Below, one piece after another: positions 10,739 through 22,168 of a stretch of 64,000 nt of DNA. Source of the stretch: Zelopaecilomyces penicillatus (lineage: Eukaryota; Ascomycota; Sordariomycetes; Hypocreales; Pseudodiploosporaceae); the NCBI GenBank assembly GCA_005765155.1, contig VCCP01000001.1:6014001-6078000 (forward strand), written 5' to 3'. The translations under genes and the position numbers were made by a program. Below the pieces are notes generated by a model, which saw nothing but the letters and a program-made list of their open reading frames with translations, did not search any database and was not told where the DNA came from. The number at the start of each line of letters is the position of its first letter. The first letter of the stretch is position 1.

Positions 10739-13700
10739 TTGGATGTTCAATGGCAGTGACAGCATGACAGGATGCCCTATCACATTCGCTACAACGAGGC
10801 AAGACAAAGACATACCTGAGACAGGGGACAGGGAAGGGCAGAATAGCGAAGTCCAGAGGGATGCTGGCCCACGATGGCCGTTCTTTCAGCAGCCCAGCCT
10901 CATATACCTTGTCTTCGTGTCCTGTACTCCGAAATAATTCGCGGCTAATGACGAAGCAGGGAGATTGATACTCTTGGACCTAAATTCGTTCAGTACACAC
11001 AGTCATACCAGACAGATGGGTGCGCATACGGACAAGAGTGCGCAGATGTAAAATAAAATTTAAAAATTTAAAAAAATTCAAGGTACTAATTAACGTGCTC
11101 CCATATGTTTGCCTGCCAGACGCAATATGAATTAGCTGGCGTATCACCAAACGGAACGGCAATGTGTGGTCGAATGCAGCATATACACAAATAACTTGAC
11201 ATGGCAATGTGCAAATTAGCCTTGCAATCATCTAGGTTGTCAGCCCAAGCAGCACGTTTCTTCAGCCAATGAGTATGCATGTCTGACTCTGGCCTGCAGC
11301 TGCAGCTTCTTTTCTTTTTTTCCTTGTTGTTGTCGTGAGGAAACTGGAGTGTGTCGTAAATAGAAGCGCCATGTGGGGGCAGGCACACCCAATGCACAGT
11401 TGCACCTACGTTCACGCTCCCGTGCGCCTAGACCTGAGGGTGAACACTACTCAAGCTAAATTAACCATCCTGTTGAAAGCATACCCTAGATAATATATTT
11501 AAACAAGTAAAAGAAAAGAACTAAACAAAGGCTGCCAGACATGGAAAGATAAGTGGGAGAGAAAAACATGGCAACACTGCTGATGGCGTTCCAAGTGCCG
11601 CATGTGGCTCAGCGCCTCGACAATATCGTATGATCCCAAGTAAGAAAGTCGAGATCGATGCACTGCAGGCATTGCCCATTCATGATCCAATGGTAATTAT
11701 TACCAAGTGCTGCTGCTCCCGATCACAGCGCGGTATTGGTGACTAGCGAGAATTATGGCGTGCTGCATCGGGCAAGCAGCCAGCCCTTGATCCACACGAG
11801 AGGTACGCGTGGTCATCTGCCCTCTGTTCCCCGTAACTACTACCCTATGCTTGTATCGAGCTGGTCTGGGGGCTCCGTATTAGACCCAATAGCAAATTAT
11901 CCTATAGAACACATCAAGGTGGTAGTAACAGGTAATTGACTGTTCTGTATCCATATATTGGACCTACCTTAGTTAGTATGTAGGTGGGATGGTTGTCCTG
12001 ACGCCTGTGCCAATTGTTTGTAAACTGCTAGCACAGTATCATGGTCTTCAGACGAAACAGCAAGCGCACCAGGCTCTGGCAGTTGCCCTGTGCGCAAGGG
12101 AGCCACGTTCGACTGGCTGTTGATGTGCATAGAGCCCATCGGCATCGACACCCATTGGACAAATGGACACAGAGGTTCGAGGCCCTTGCTTGGTTGTCTG
12201 AGGGAGACCGTGACCTTGTTTCGCTTGAGTGCCCCCACATGCCTCCACCAAAGCTTTTGTGAGGGAAACAGGACACCATCAAGTGGTCTGATGCAACCCC
12301 TTTCCACGACATGGTAATAATTCGAGAGATATCTTGACAGAAGAAGCAAATTTCATAGCCGAAAGAGAAACTAGACTGCACGCAATTCACTTTCTTGGTG
12401 AGCCGGATCATGACAATGAGCAAACTCGCAGCAGGGTACTGTTTGTAACTAGGTGATCTTTTTCACACCATGTACAGGAGCACGGATTTGATGAGCACGA
12501 ATGTTAGCAATTCTTACTCTTCGTTCGCCAATAACAACATGTTCAGCCTAAATCTCAATTCGAACCAGCTACTGGGTAACGATAGATCGTATGCGGACAA
12601 AGTAAAGAGATGTGTCGATGGATTGGGACATGATCGCGAGCATGAAAACACCGCATCTCGTACAGTAGCCTATTGGAGACGTGCGCCAGCTACGGGCCCG
12701 AGCCTGCCATGCCGCTGGCGCGTGTTCGGCAGGCTCCACGCGATAGCATATCCAAGCAGCTGGGAGGTATTTAGTTGGATCTCCTATTCAACGGGCGATG
12801 GGATGGGTGGCGGGAACAAGCAAAGAGATCTGGTGTTCCAGTTCGAAGAGCTAATAAATTCGGGCTGCCCAAGTTGGGGGGACTCTGTTGAGACATCTAG
12901 GAAGGCGGGATGCCACCCGTGTTGGTGGCTTTGCCTGCCTGCTGGTGGTGAGTGCACAACACAGCGAATCAGGTTGTAGAGTAAGCGAAATGTGGTGGGC
13001 AAAGCCTCATCGGTCAACTTTTCTGGGCTCCAGCGAGGGGGTGAGAATGACAGCTGCAGTTCTTGGAGAGGCAGGGGTGTGAGGGCGTGTGGAGGTTCCT
13101 AAACAGGCAATGGGCCCGTGATTCGGACTGGAGCCTTCGGAATGGTGGGGTGGACTCCCGATGACTGGGGACTGGCAAGAAGCCTGGCACTGGCGACTCC
13201 AAGACCGGCTGAGAGAGACATGCCAGACTATGGCATGTCGAATAGGAAGATGCAACTGCGTATCCATACTACAATATCACAAGCCGACAGGTACAGAGTG
13301 CAATGACTCCTATCGGCACATGAAATGAATGCATGTTCCCCAGATCTGTTTTGAGGCTGAGTCTGCGTGTCCACAACAGTTTGCAACGACCGCCTGTCCT
13401 AGTCACAGGAACTGTGAATGAACCAACAGCACTTCGCTGCACGATCCTGGAGGAAACCGGGATTAGATGGCTACACAACTGGCGGTGCGACATACTATAC
13501 CCGGTATTCTCATCTTCAAAGAGAGGGAGAAATGATTCTCGGTGCCACAGCGCGAGCGAGTGAGCAAGCCCCGGCCTGCTATTACAGCACCTCGTTGGTA
13601 ACCTAACGTAAGAGTATATGTAACTGGGTACTCCGAATCTACGAAATTGTGTATTGTGACTTTGGTAGAGATGCTATCAGTTGTCATCGGTTGCTCTTCG

Positions 13701-16400
13701 CTTGCTATTGGGCGATGCTGCCTCTGCCTCCCAGATTGCCATGCCGCAAATGCCAGGTGTGGCTTCTACCCTTGGCTCTTCGGCAGCAAAACGTTGAAAG
13801 TGTGCCTAATGAGCCTGGCCTCCGTTGATGGAGGCGGCTACAAGCATGGCGTTGCCCCGTTGCCCAAGAAGAGGCATAGCTTAAAGTCTACCTAGGCCGA
13901 CACGGTCGTGGCGCCGAGTACGTACCAGGACAATCGTTGGCAACTTGCAAACGGCGGCCAGGCGAAGCAAGCGCCTGATGTCCTGCACGCCAGAGGATGT
14001 CTTGCGTACCACGGCTGCGTGCCAACTGTAATTACCAAAGCTCGAATTTTTCAAGCATGGTGAGGCGGCTCGTCGGGAAATGTGGGCGGGTCGCAACTCG
14101 GTGCTTCTGGGTTGCTTGCCTATCTACAACTACTTACTTGCTTCCTTGTCTCCTTGTCAGCAGCGAAAGGAAAGTCAAGAAACGAAACGAAGGAAGAGGG
14201 GAACAAACAGCACCCCAACGGAAGTTGCCGGACTCGCTGCTGCAGTTGAATGGCGGTTCCTCGGACAGATGTCCAGATAAGAAAGTCATGCTTGTACAAA
14301 GGCGACGGAAACGGGCGAGTGTGGTAAGCAAAATGGGGCAAAACAAAAGCTCGTCTGTGAGAATGGAGCCCTTCAACTCCAAGGTCTGGAGATGATATGG
14401 TGGAGTCGCGCCTGCCTCTTCTTTGCTTGCAGGAGGGGCAACTGTGCAACCTGCTGCACTCAAGGCCCAATAACTGAGAAGGACCACCCTGGAACCTACC
14501 GAAGGCAAGGGCCTGACCTGGCAAGCTGCATTGTAGCACGCGAGCTGCAGTGCACTGATGACTGGAGGGTTGAGGGTCGAATAGGCGCCTTAGCGGTGCA
14601 GGTGCTGGCTTCGCACCCAATCCCAGCGCCCTCCCGCCTACGAGGCCCAGAACCACCCTTCTGGAGGCGCCCCGTCGGATGCTGCTTGGAATGCGCCGCC
14701 TACAGGTGCTGGGTGAGCAGTGGTTGTTATAACTACTACGTACACAGCGTAGGAGTTTTTTTTTAGTGCTCTTCCGCGACTCGCAGCAGAGTGAGACCGT
14801 CAACGACAGCACTAATCCTTAGCAACAGCGGCTCGTGCGAGTTCCGAAACCGAGATGCAATGCCTCCAAGAGACATGCAGACTACAGTGACAGGAGTCGA
14901 GCATGTAGAGGAGCCTCGACCGTGATATGAGTAGACAATCCAAACATGTCTGAAAACCTGGAAATGATGGCGTTATTGTTGTACGTCCAGCTTTGAACTC
15001 TGTCAAGAACTTTTCCACCCGCGTGGGTTTCACAGCGCCCATCTCTGGTGTAATACCACCACCCTCGGCCAGCCGCCCGAACCAAGAGCACCACTGGACA
15101 TGTTTAACCCTCGAGTAACATTTTGTGGAAGTGATTACGAATACTCACCGGCATGGCTGCCACAAGCTCCCGGCCAGCCCTGCAGTGTTGGCGACCTTGC
15201 GTGTTGATGATGCTTCGGCTTGGTTTGTGGTTCGGGTCTCGGCGTTCGGAGCCCCCTAATTGGAGCTTCGTGTTGGCGCCATTGTCATCCTATTCCTTTC
15301 TCTGCCTGCCTGCCCCTGGCAAGGATGGAATGAATGAATGATATCAGCAGTATCAGCAGTAACGATGAACATCATTGATGGATCGTCAACCGGATTCCTG
15401 TCGCCCTTGGACAGCCCCCGTCTCCCCTTGCTGGATGCGAGACGCAACACCCAGACAGAGAACGACTGAGACAAGACGCAAGATGGAGTACGATGCCACT
15501 TCTCGTGTGGCACGCGCTGCACGATTGCTCTCCGTGAGGCTTCAGAGCTGGGACCGAAATTCCCAAGTTCTAACCTGTAGAACTCCGCAACAGCTGCATC
15601 CTGTGCACCCCGGTGTCCACATTGGCTTTCCAGTTTCACCCCCTCTCTAGTTGTAGAGATTGTGGTGTGAGAGAGCCTCAACCAAGACCTCAACTAGGGA
15701 CGTCGCGAGGGCCTCAAAAGCCTGCAGGCAAGACTCCAGGGCTACCCCTGTCATTTTGACCCTGTAGCAGTCCTGTCGCTTGCTGTGGCCCTGGCGCCGC
15801 CACTGCGGCAGCTTCATCCTTGGGTGGTGTTCTGAGGCCCCACCTCAGTGACCTCCATGGGCGAGTCCACTGCCACCGCCCATACCTGTAAACGTGTACA
15901 TAGATTGTCTGGTACATTGTATCCGAACAGCAGGCCCTGGACCCCCGGCTAGTGGGCGCGTCTTCGGAAGACCCCAGCGACTGCAACCCTGAGCCATGGC
16001 CAGCTGGCTCCTACTGGGGAGGTGTGGAGCTCTCCACGAGCCCTAGGTAGCAAAGCCAGCCCCACCCACAGAAAAGTACGAAGTTACATACCGCCCAGAC
16101 GCATCCCAACTCAATCCACTCACCCACCACCGCGCAGCTGATGGCTGGCCGCCGTCGCTGCTGCTGGCATCGCTGCCTCCAGACTCGATGCTGGTGGTGT
16201 GGCAGGACATCTATCTGCACATGTACCCAAGTACCCGTCCAGGGCTCGACCCGGCCAGGGGTCTGCCAGGCTGGGTTTTCGCACTGGTCTCGGTCCTCTA
16301 GGCCGGTCGTCTGCCCACCCCCCGTACGCCAACGTTCACCAAACGGGATACTCTTGGCGTCCTTGACCTGGCCGCCACGATAACGGCGGGTCGACACCAG

Positions 16401-16678
16401 TTACCAATGCCGAACTCCAGATGTTGGAGTCGCTTCTTTATTTTATCCTCTCGTCTCCCTCTCTTTCTGTCCTCCGTTGCTTCACTTCTCCATCCAAAGA
16501 CATCCATGACAACTCGCTCACCACACCATCACCAAAGCACATACTTGCCAAGTTATAAGTGAGCCTTGCTTTACCTTACTTGTCGTGCTTCCATTGTGCT
16601 ATCGACTTCGACCCAGCCTTACAGTATCGTGGGCAAGCATCCTTCATTATCTACGACAACGAATCACACACAACAGCC
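16401..16678 (+). promoter_or_regulatory. Promoter/5' UTR of the homeobox gene
   Basis: A CT-rich plus-strand stretch (about 16430-16500) is followed by A/C-rich leader sequence up to the ATG at 16679, the usual layout of a fungal core promoter and leader. The true transcription start could lie much further upstream. Confidence 0.4.
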
Positions 16679-18195
16679 ATGAGTTCTTTTTCACAACCTC
16701 AGTGGCCCGCTTGGGCCTATACCAGTGTCCCTGATCCTTTCGCTCCCTATGGGCACATGCCGGAATATCCTGCCTACCTGGCCGACTCTATGGAAGCCTA
16801 TCAGGTCCACCAGAACCACCTCGTTCATCATCATCATATGGCTCGCGCAACAGAATCCAAGCCACGACTCTCCAAAGAGGAGGTTGAGATTCTAGAAGCC
16901 GAGTTCCAGAAGAACCACAAGCCCAACAGCAGTACCAAGAAGGCACTCGCCGAATCCATGAGAGTAGACCATGCTCGCATCAACGTACTTGACCCTTGAT
17001 ACTTTCATCCCGACCATTACGATGTACTAACATTATTTCACAGAACTGGTTCCAAAACAGACGTGCTCGAGAGAAGAAGGAGAACAACATTCGCGAATAT
17101 GAAGCTAGGCAAAAGCTTGAGAAGGAGAAGGCTGGTGCCAATGGAACCAACCAGTCCGATTCCGACCGCAAATCCAGTGCACCATTTCCTGAGACAACCC
17201 AAACTTCACAATCACCAACCGACCACCACTCAGAGCAGCACACTCCCCTGAGCACTGATGACGAGCACATTGCCTCAGACCAGGATGAAGACATCAAGAG
17301 CGAGGATGTGTCAGAGGACACACGAGACTACTTCGGTGATTATCAGGGAATGACCCCAAGAGTGACTCGGGATCCTCAGGTGTTCTCCTCTTCCTTGTTC
17401 CCTGGCGAGAACCACTTCGCACCCGACCCACTCCAGCAAAGCCACATGCAATACCACAGCTCCGCTTATCTTGACCAGTCTGCGCCTGCCTCTTTCGTCA
17501 CCCCAGGCACAACTGAGGATGCAGTCACAAAATCTTCTTCTCTAGACATTGCGTCTCGACGGAGCCGTCGACCCCCCCCTTTGTCCATCAACGGCTCACG
17601 CAGCTACTCGGCCGTCCCCAAGACTACAGCTGATTTGGCTATGCGAGCGGAGCCAGGTTGCGCCATGCGCCGAGTTTCCTCTGCCAATGGAACCGTCCGG
17701 ATCACCAAGACTTCTGCCACACCACGTAGCCCATACTTGCAGCGAAACAACTCTCCGAGCAGGACAGGCACAGGTGCACCCCCAACGCCAGATACACCAA
17801 TCGTTGCAACAATGCAAGACCTCAATAACCACGCCGCCATCTCATCTACCTATGCTTTAAACAACAAGTTCTCGGTGTTAAACCAAGATCCTACCTTGCG
17901 AACACCGCCAACGACACCTGGCATCATGGATGGCTTCTTCAACGTTAATTCAGCGTATGGCATGACTGTGTCAGACGAGACCCTGATGACTCCAAGTGTG
18001 GGAAGCTACGCCAGTGAATTTGAGATTCCTAGCGCTACCACTACAACATCAAGCTATATGGGCCTTCTCGGAAATAGCACAGACTACTACTGGTCTGATG
18101 CCTCCACATCAGGAAGATCATCTCCTGCACTGAACACAAACCATGTTCAATACATGAACATCAATGCACCAACCTTTGGCCATGTTGCCAGTTAG
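16679..18195 (+). CDS. Homeodomain transcription factor
   Basis: Two exons, 16679-16984 and 17044-18195, give 485 aa. The 59-nt intron splits the homeodomain exactly before helix 3, and splicing yields RINNWFQNRRAREKK. The homeodomain spans about residues 61-117, with the recognition helix WFQNRR at 104-109. This class of fungal homeobox protein acts in the nucleus and some members control conidium or fruiting-body development (Htf1/Hox2 and relatives in Fusarium and Magnaporthe). I cannot assign which paralogue this is. The rest is low-complexity: a His run at 50-53, an acidic Asp/Glu/Ser segment after the homeodomain, then Ser/Thr/Pro-rich sequence, as in activation or regulatory regions. 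The ATG at 16679 is the first in frame. Its upstream intergenic space, about 15 kb, is by far the largest in the window. Confidence 0.9.
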
Positions 18196-19002
18196 TTTTG
18201 ACGCAATTGTATAATAGTTTGTCTTGCGCCTTTGCCGCAGAAGATGTGGTGATTATGTTCTCACCGGGGTAGTAGGTGAATAAGGGTTACGTGTTTTTTG
18301 TTTTTCTCTTTCCTGTTGTGGTTCTTGGGTCACGCATTTCATGGAGCATATTTTAATGTAATGATGGGATCGCGTTCTGGCGCTCTTGGGTTTTGGAAAT
18401 CGAGTGGAATACCCCAGAAATGGCAATGGAAGACATGAGAAGTTTGACCGGAACCCATTTTGAGGTTTCCGACATGGGCGGAATATGAGCGTTTTGCATT
18501 ATTACCAGGTACTATATATACACGGGAGCCTGATATTGGCCATGGTCACTGGAGTTATCATGGGCGGATACAAATAGTCAAACAATACAGACAAAAGTGA
18601 TATTCACAATTCAAACGTGTCCAGTCCAACATCCCTTTTGCATTTTTGCTTACAGTGGCTGTACACCACGCAGTTTCATGAATAGCTTCATCGCTTTGGG
18701 TTCGAACAGGATGCTGGTTGATGTGATGTGGCGGTGCTTGCTGAGAGCACCAGCCACCAGTCGCGCCACATGTATGTCCCCACCTTACGTCAAAGGTCTA
18801 GCACGCGTCTCCGACTAGTCACCTTACGCGTTTTAAGACGGCCCACATTGAGGAACGCCCATACTTCAGTATTCGTTAATTTATGTCGCACACACCTCGG
18901 ATACCTACGTAGGACACGGGGCACTGCTTCATTCCATCTTTCCCGGTCAAGACTGAGAACCCAATTATGTCATACATGGAATGACCATTTTGCCCTCTCT
19001 CG
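18196..19002. promoter_or_regulatory. Homeobox 3' region and SLD3 promoter
   Basis: No gene seen. The first half is probably 3' UTR of the homeobox gene. The second half is the SLD3 promoter and holds two ACGCGT hexamers at 18803-18808 and 18826-18831. Small open frames here do not look like proteins. Confidence 0.5.
18803..18831 (+). promoter_or_regulatory. Paired MluI cell-cycle boxes (MCB) upstream of SLD3
   Basis: ACGCGT occurs at 18803-18808 and 18826-18831, 195 and 172 bp before the SLD3 start. ACGCGT is the binding site of MBF (Mbp1-Swi6 type) factors that switch on G1/S genes. The pair before a replication-initiation gene fits that role. A third ACGCGT lies just inside the coding sequence at 19034. 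Confidence 0.5.
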
Positions 19003-21963
19003 ATGTCGTCTACAGCACCGCTGGACACCGCTGGAGACGCGTCGCGTCCACGATCGGGGATATTGACGCCGAGCTCTGAGGGAAGCTTACACCACCAGAA
19101 TGGAGTCTCGTTCTCTCCAGAAAACCGCAGGAGGAAACAGACAGGCTCAGTGGCGATGGATCAGCTACTCAAGCCTTCTATTGCTCTAAAGGTATATTGT
19201 TTCGGCCACCCATCCTGTCTTAATACTAACGGGCATTTCAGCCCCATCCTCCGAGTTTACATATTCCACCCCGGGTCCTACAACCTTTAATGCTTCTGCC
19301 TCGAGAACATCTCCCTCTAGCTTGTTTAGACTTCAGCGGGTCCAACGACGACCTACACCGATCTCGTGTCTTTGAATCGCACATCAGAATTCTCGATTTG
19401 GAAAACCGAATGGGCTCTGGTCCAACTGTTCTCATTGCCCGCAACGAGACCCGAGGCAAAGAATATGCCATCGAGAGACAGGAAAATGGACTGTACGTGG
19501 TATGCATGCTTGGCGCGTGGGTAGACTTACAAACTCTTGCCCGGAATGCTACAGTACTTTTGCCTGAGCGTGTTCGTCCAGTCAAAGTAGAAAGGTCAGA
19601 GCAGTCGGGAATAAGTGCTCTTACCACCCCGCAACTCCATCTTGATCACAAGAAAAAGAAGGCGGCAATTGAGGCTATCCAGTCATTAGTCAAGAGGAGA
19701 GCAAGCTCGCAGTCCGCATATAATTTTGACGAAGCGATTAGCCACGATCCTGTCACTGAGCCGGGGTTCCAAGAGACACAAACATCATCACTGAAGTCCG
19801 AGTTAGAACCTAGAACACGGCCTAGCATCCACAATAATGAGCAACTACCCCTGCCCACACCTGGCGCCTCAACGACTGAGGCAGCTGGCACCCAACACAC
19901 GGCAGAAGACATACTTGATAATATCAGATCCCACTACTTTGAGGCACTGTACAGATCAAAGGTTGGTGGTCTTAGTTCTTTTCATTGGTGAGTAAGATCA
20001 CTCACACGTTGCAGGGCTCTCTAGCATATTTCGCCAAGGGACCCCTATCCCGAGCTCGATCAGCATATCATCTGGACCTGGAGGCAGACTTGGACATGGC
20101 AGACTTGATCGAATTTCTCAAGAGCCTCATACTTACAACTGTTCAAATCGATAAAAAGTACCGCGAAGCTATCCCGGAAGTAGTTTCAAAATTAAAGAGT
20201 TACGTCGATAGCTCCGACGAAGGGCGTAAACGCAAACGGAAGCCAAAGAAGATGAAGATAGGCAAGGACGGCCTATACCCCGCAGAAGATGAGGATATTC
20301 AGAAATGGTGGTGCTCAAATTTGATGGACATGAAAGAAAATGAGGCGGACCTGTCCACCGCACAAATTAAATCGCATGTCTCGCTGTTGCGCACCAGAGA
20401 GACCCAGCTCCAGATGATTCTGATTATGGAGATCTTGGCTTTGGAACCTCTCAAAGCTGCCGAGGAGACTGGCGAGAGCAATCTACCCGCTCTCCCGGGG
20501 GCTGGTGACTTGCGGCATCATAATCTAACACCTACTTCTCAGCCGAAGAAACGGAACAAACACAATTTGCCTGTACTAATTGACGTTCACGCTGATCGTC
20601 TGACTATCTGGCAATCGACAGCCTCTGACGAACAGTTACTTCTTGAGGACTCACAGGTGATAACTCAGCCATCAACTGGTCCACAGCAGAAAGCCTCATC
20701 CGAGCCCTTGAAAGACTTCTGTGTCGATGTCATTGTGCCATTGTATGTACTGTGAAAGCTGATGAAAATAGGCCACTTGTTAACGGTGTACATAGTTTCG
20801 CGGCGCGTCTACCTGAACTATGCAACTCAATCAACCGCAAGCTGGGCGGTCCTGTTACAATCTCCCAGTCAAAGTCAAAGTCACTTAAGCGCTCATCAAG
20901 CATGCGAGACCAGAAGCCGGGCACCCCTGCGAAACGACCAGCTCTACTTAGTTCCGGTCGGACCCTCCAACGGGCGCTTTCCACCGAACTGCAACATCGA
21001 CGAAGTGTGTCAAGGGGCCCTGGTAACTTTATTGCACTCATGCGATCAGCCAGCTCTACGACTGTTGCTGGTATCAAACGAGAAGGAGGAGAAATGAATG
21101 GCCACCAAGTTTCGAAAGGAGAATCCAGCGAAGCTCAAAACAGGCGTGTCCTATTATCACGAAGCAGTAGCATGGCCAACCTGCAAGACGTTAAGGCCTC
21201 TAAACAGGCCCAAGTGGATGCCGAATTGAAGGATGCCATATCAGCTTTGAGGAAGCCGAATCGTGATGTCGTTGGTAAGGCCTTGACAGAAGCCGAGGAG
21301 CGTCGCATATCAAAGGTTTCTTTGGCAAAGAGTAAGTTCCCGCTCAGTTTTAAGAAGAAACGTGTGTTGTGGGTACTAATCAGCAGCATAGAAGTTAAAA
21401 AGATCTCGAGAAGCTCATTAGGCTCAGGCATTCAGGTGAAAGCTACACCAACAAACACACGCTTCAAGAACATGCTCCCTGCAAAATCTGGGGGCACACC
21501 CGACTCTGTTCTGGGGACCATGGATGATGTCATCCCTCCCTCAAGCATAGGGCGATTCGTCCCGTCGACGACTCAACGATCCACTCACAAGGATATGCTC
21601 CATGCTGGCACTTCTTCTACACTGGAGCTAGTGGGAGGAACTCCTACTAAGTCCATGCCAAGACCCAGCTTTATTAGACGGCCTGCCGATGAAGAGCCAG
21701 CAATACCGCCCTCTTCGCCCATTATGGAGAGAAATAATATGCGTTCGGGGCCCTCGTATGTATCCGAAAGTGTTTTGAAGTCGCAACAGGACTTGGTATA
21801 CAGTACCACCCGGGTCGAAGATATTATGGAAACGCCTGTGAAAAAGTCAATGCAAAGAGTGAGACATGAGGAGGGTTCAGGCGGGATACCTGTGCAGGAG
21901 GAAAAGAAACGATCGATATTCGAGAGGCTAGGCTGGGATGATGACCTTGACGACTTGTTATGA
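19003..21963 (+). CDS. SLD3: DNA replication initiation protein Sld3
   Basis: Five exons: 19003-19191, 19242-19961, 20015-20742, 20796-21331 and 21392-21963, giving 914 aa with consistent phase at every join. The region from about residue 64 matches the Sld3/Treslin core (LPREHLPLACLD, then VLIARNETRGKEYAIERQ and GLYVVCMLGAW). The rest is basic and Ser/Thr-rich with many possible CDK sites, and the C-terminus ends acidic (WDDDLDDLL). In yeast Sld3 brings Cdc45 to the loaded Mcm2-7 helicase and, once CDK-phosphorylated, binds Dpb11 to fire origins. Mcm7 of the same helicase is encoded 24 kb away. Intron 4 (21332-21391) is 60 nt without a stop, so retention would insert 20 residues. Two MCB boxes lie in the promoter. 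Sequence is fast-evolving; the assignment rests on the conserved N-terminal half. Confidence 0.8.
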
Positions 21964-22168
21964 ATTGGTACAATGCATTTTTTGGAGTAACTGTTTACCT
22001 GCATCGGGTTTATGCATTTGGTTGAGGATGCTCAAGCATGGGATCATTGGGCGTTTAACTTGGGGTAATGTTCGTTAGGATGTTATTCTTTCATGATGGC
22101 ATTTACATATTCGGCAAGCATGGTATTGAGGAACCTCGTGCACAGATACTAGCTAGAAGTGAGTAAAT

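Larger units (their letters stand above)
8201..16400. other. Gene-free region, homeobox-proximal part
   Basis: No gene recognised. The longest open frames (230 codons on minus at 14120-14812, 206 on plus at 10139-10759, 174 on plus at 9341-9865) have no family signature. Polypyrimidine tracts on the plus strand at about 8507-8556 and 10679-10738 resemble fungal core promoters. Other structure: an A-run (11 A) near 8670-8680, a 12-bp degenerate tandem repeat at 10472-10514 and an AT-only stretch near 11048-11083. This DNA may hold distal regulation or non-coding transcripts for the homeobox gene, which is inference. Confidence 0.45.

Noticed and set aside
14120..14812. 230-codon minus-strand frame before the homeobox gene
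   Set aside because: Arg/Ser/Cys-rich with no hydrophobic pattern or family resemblance; no supporting splice or promoter signals.
18697..18710. GGGTTCGAAC resembling a tRNA B box
   Set aside because: No A box at the right distance upstream and no cloverleaf; lies in the SLD3 upstream region.
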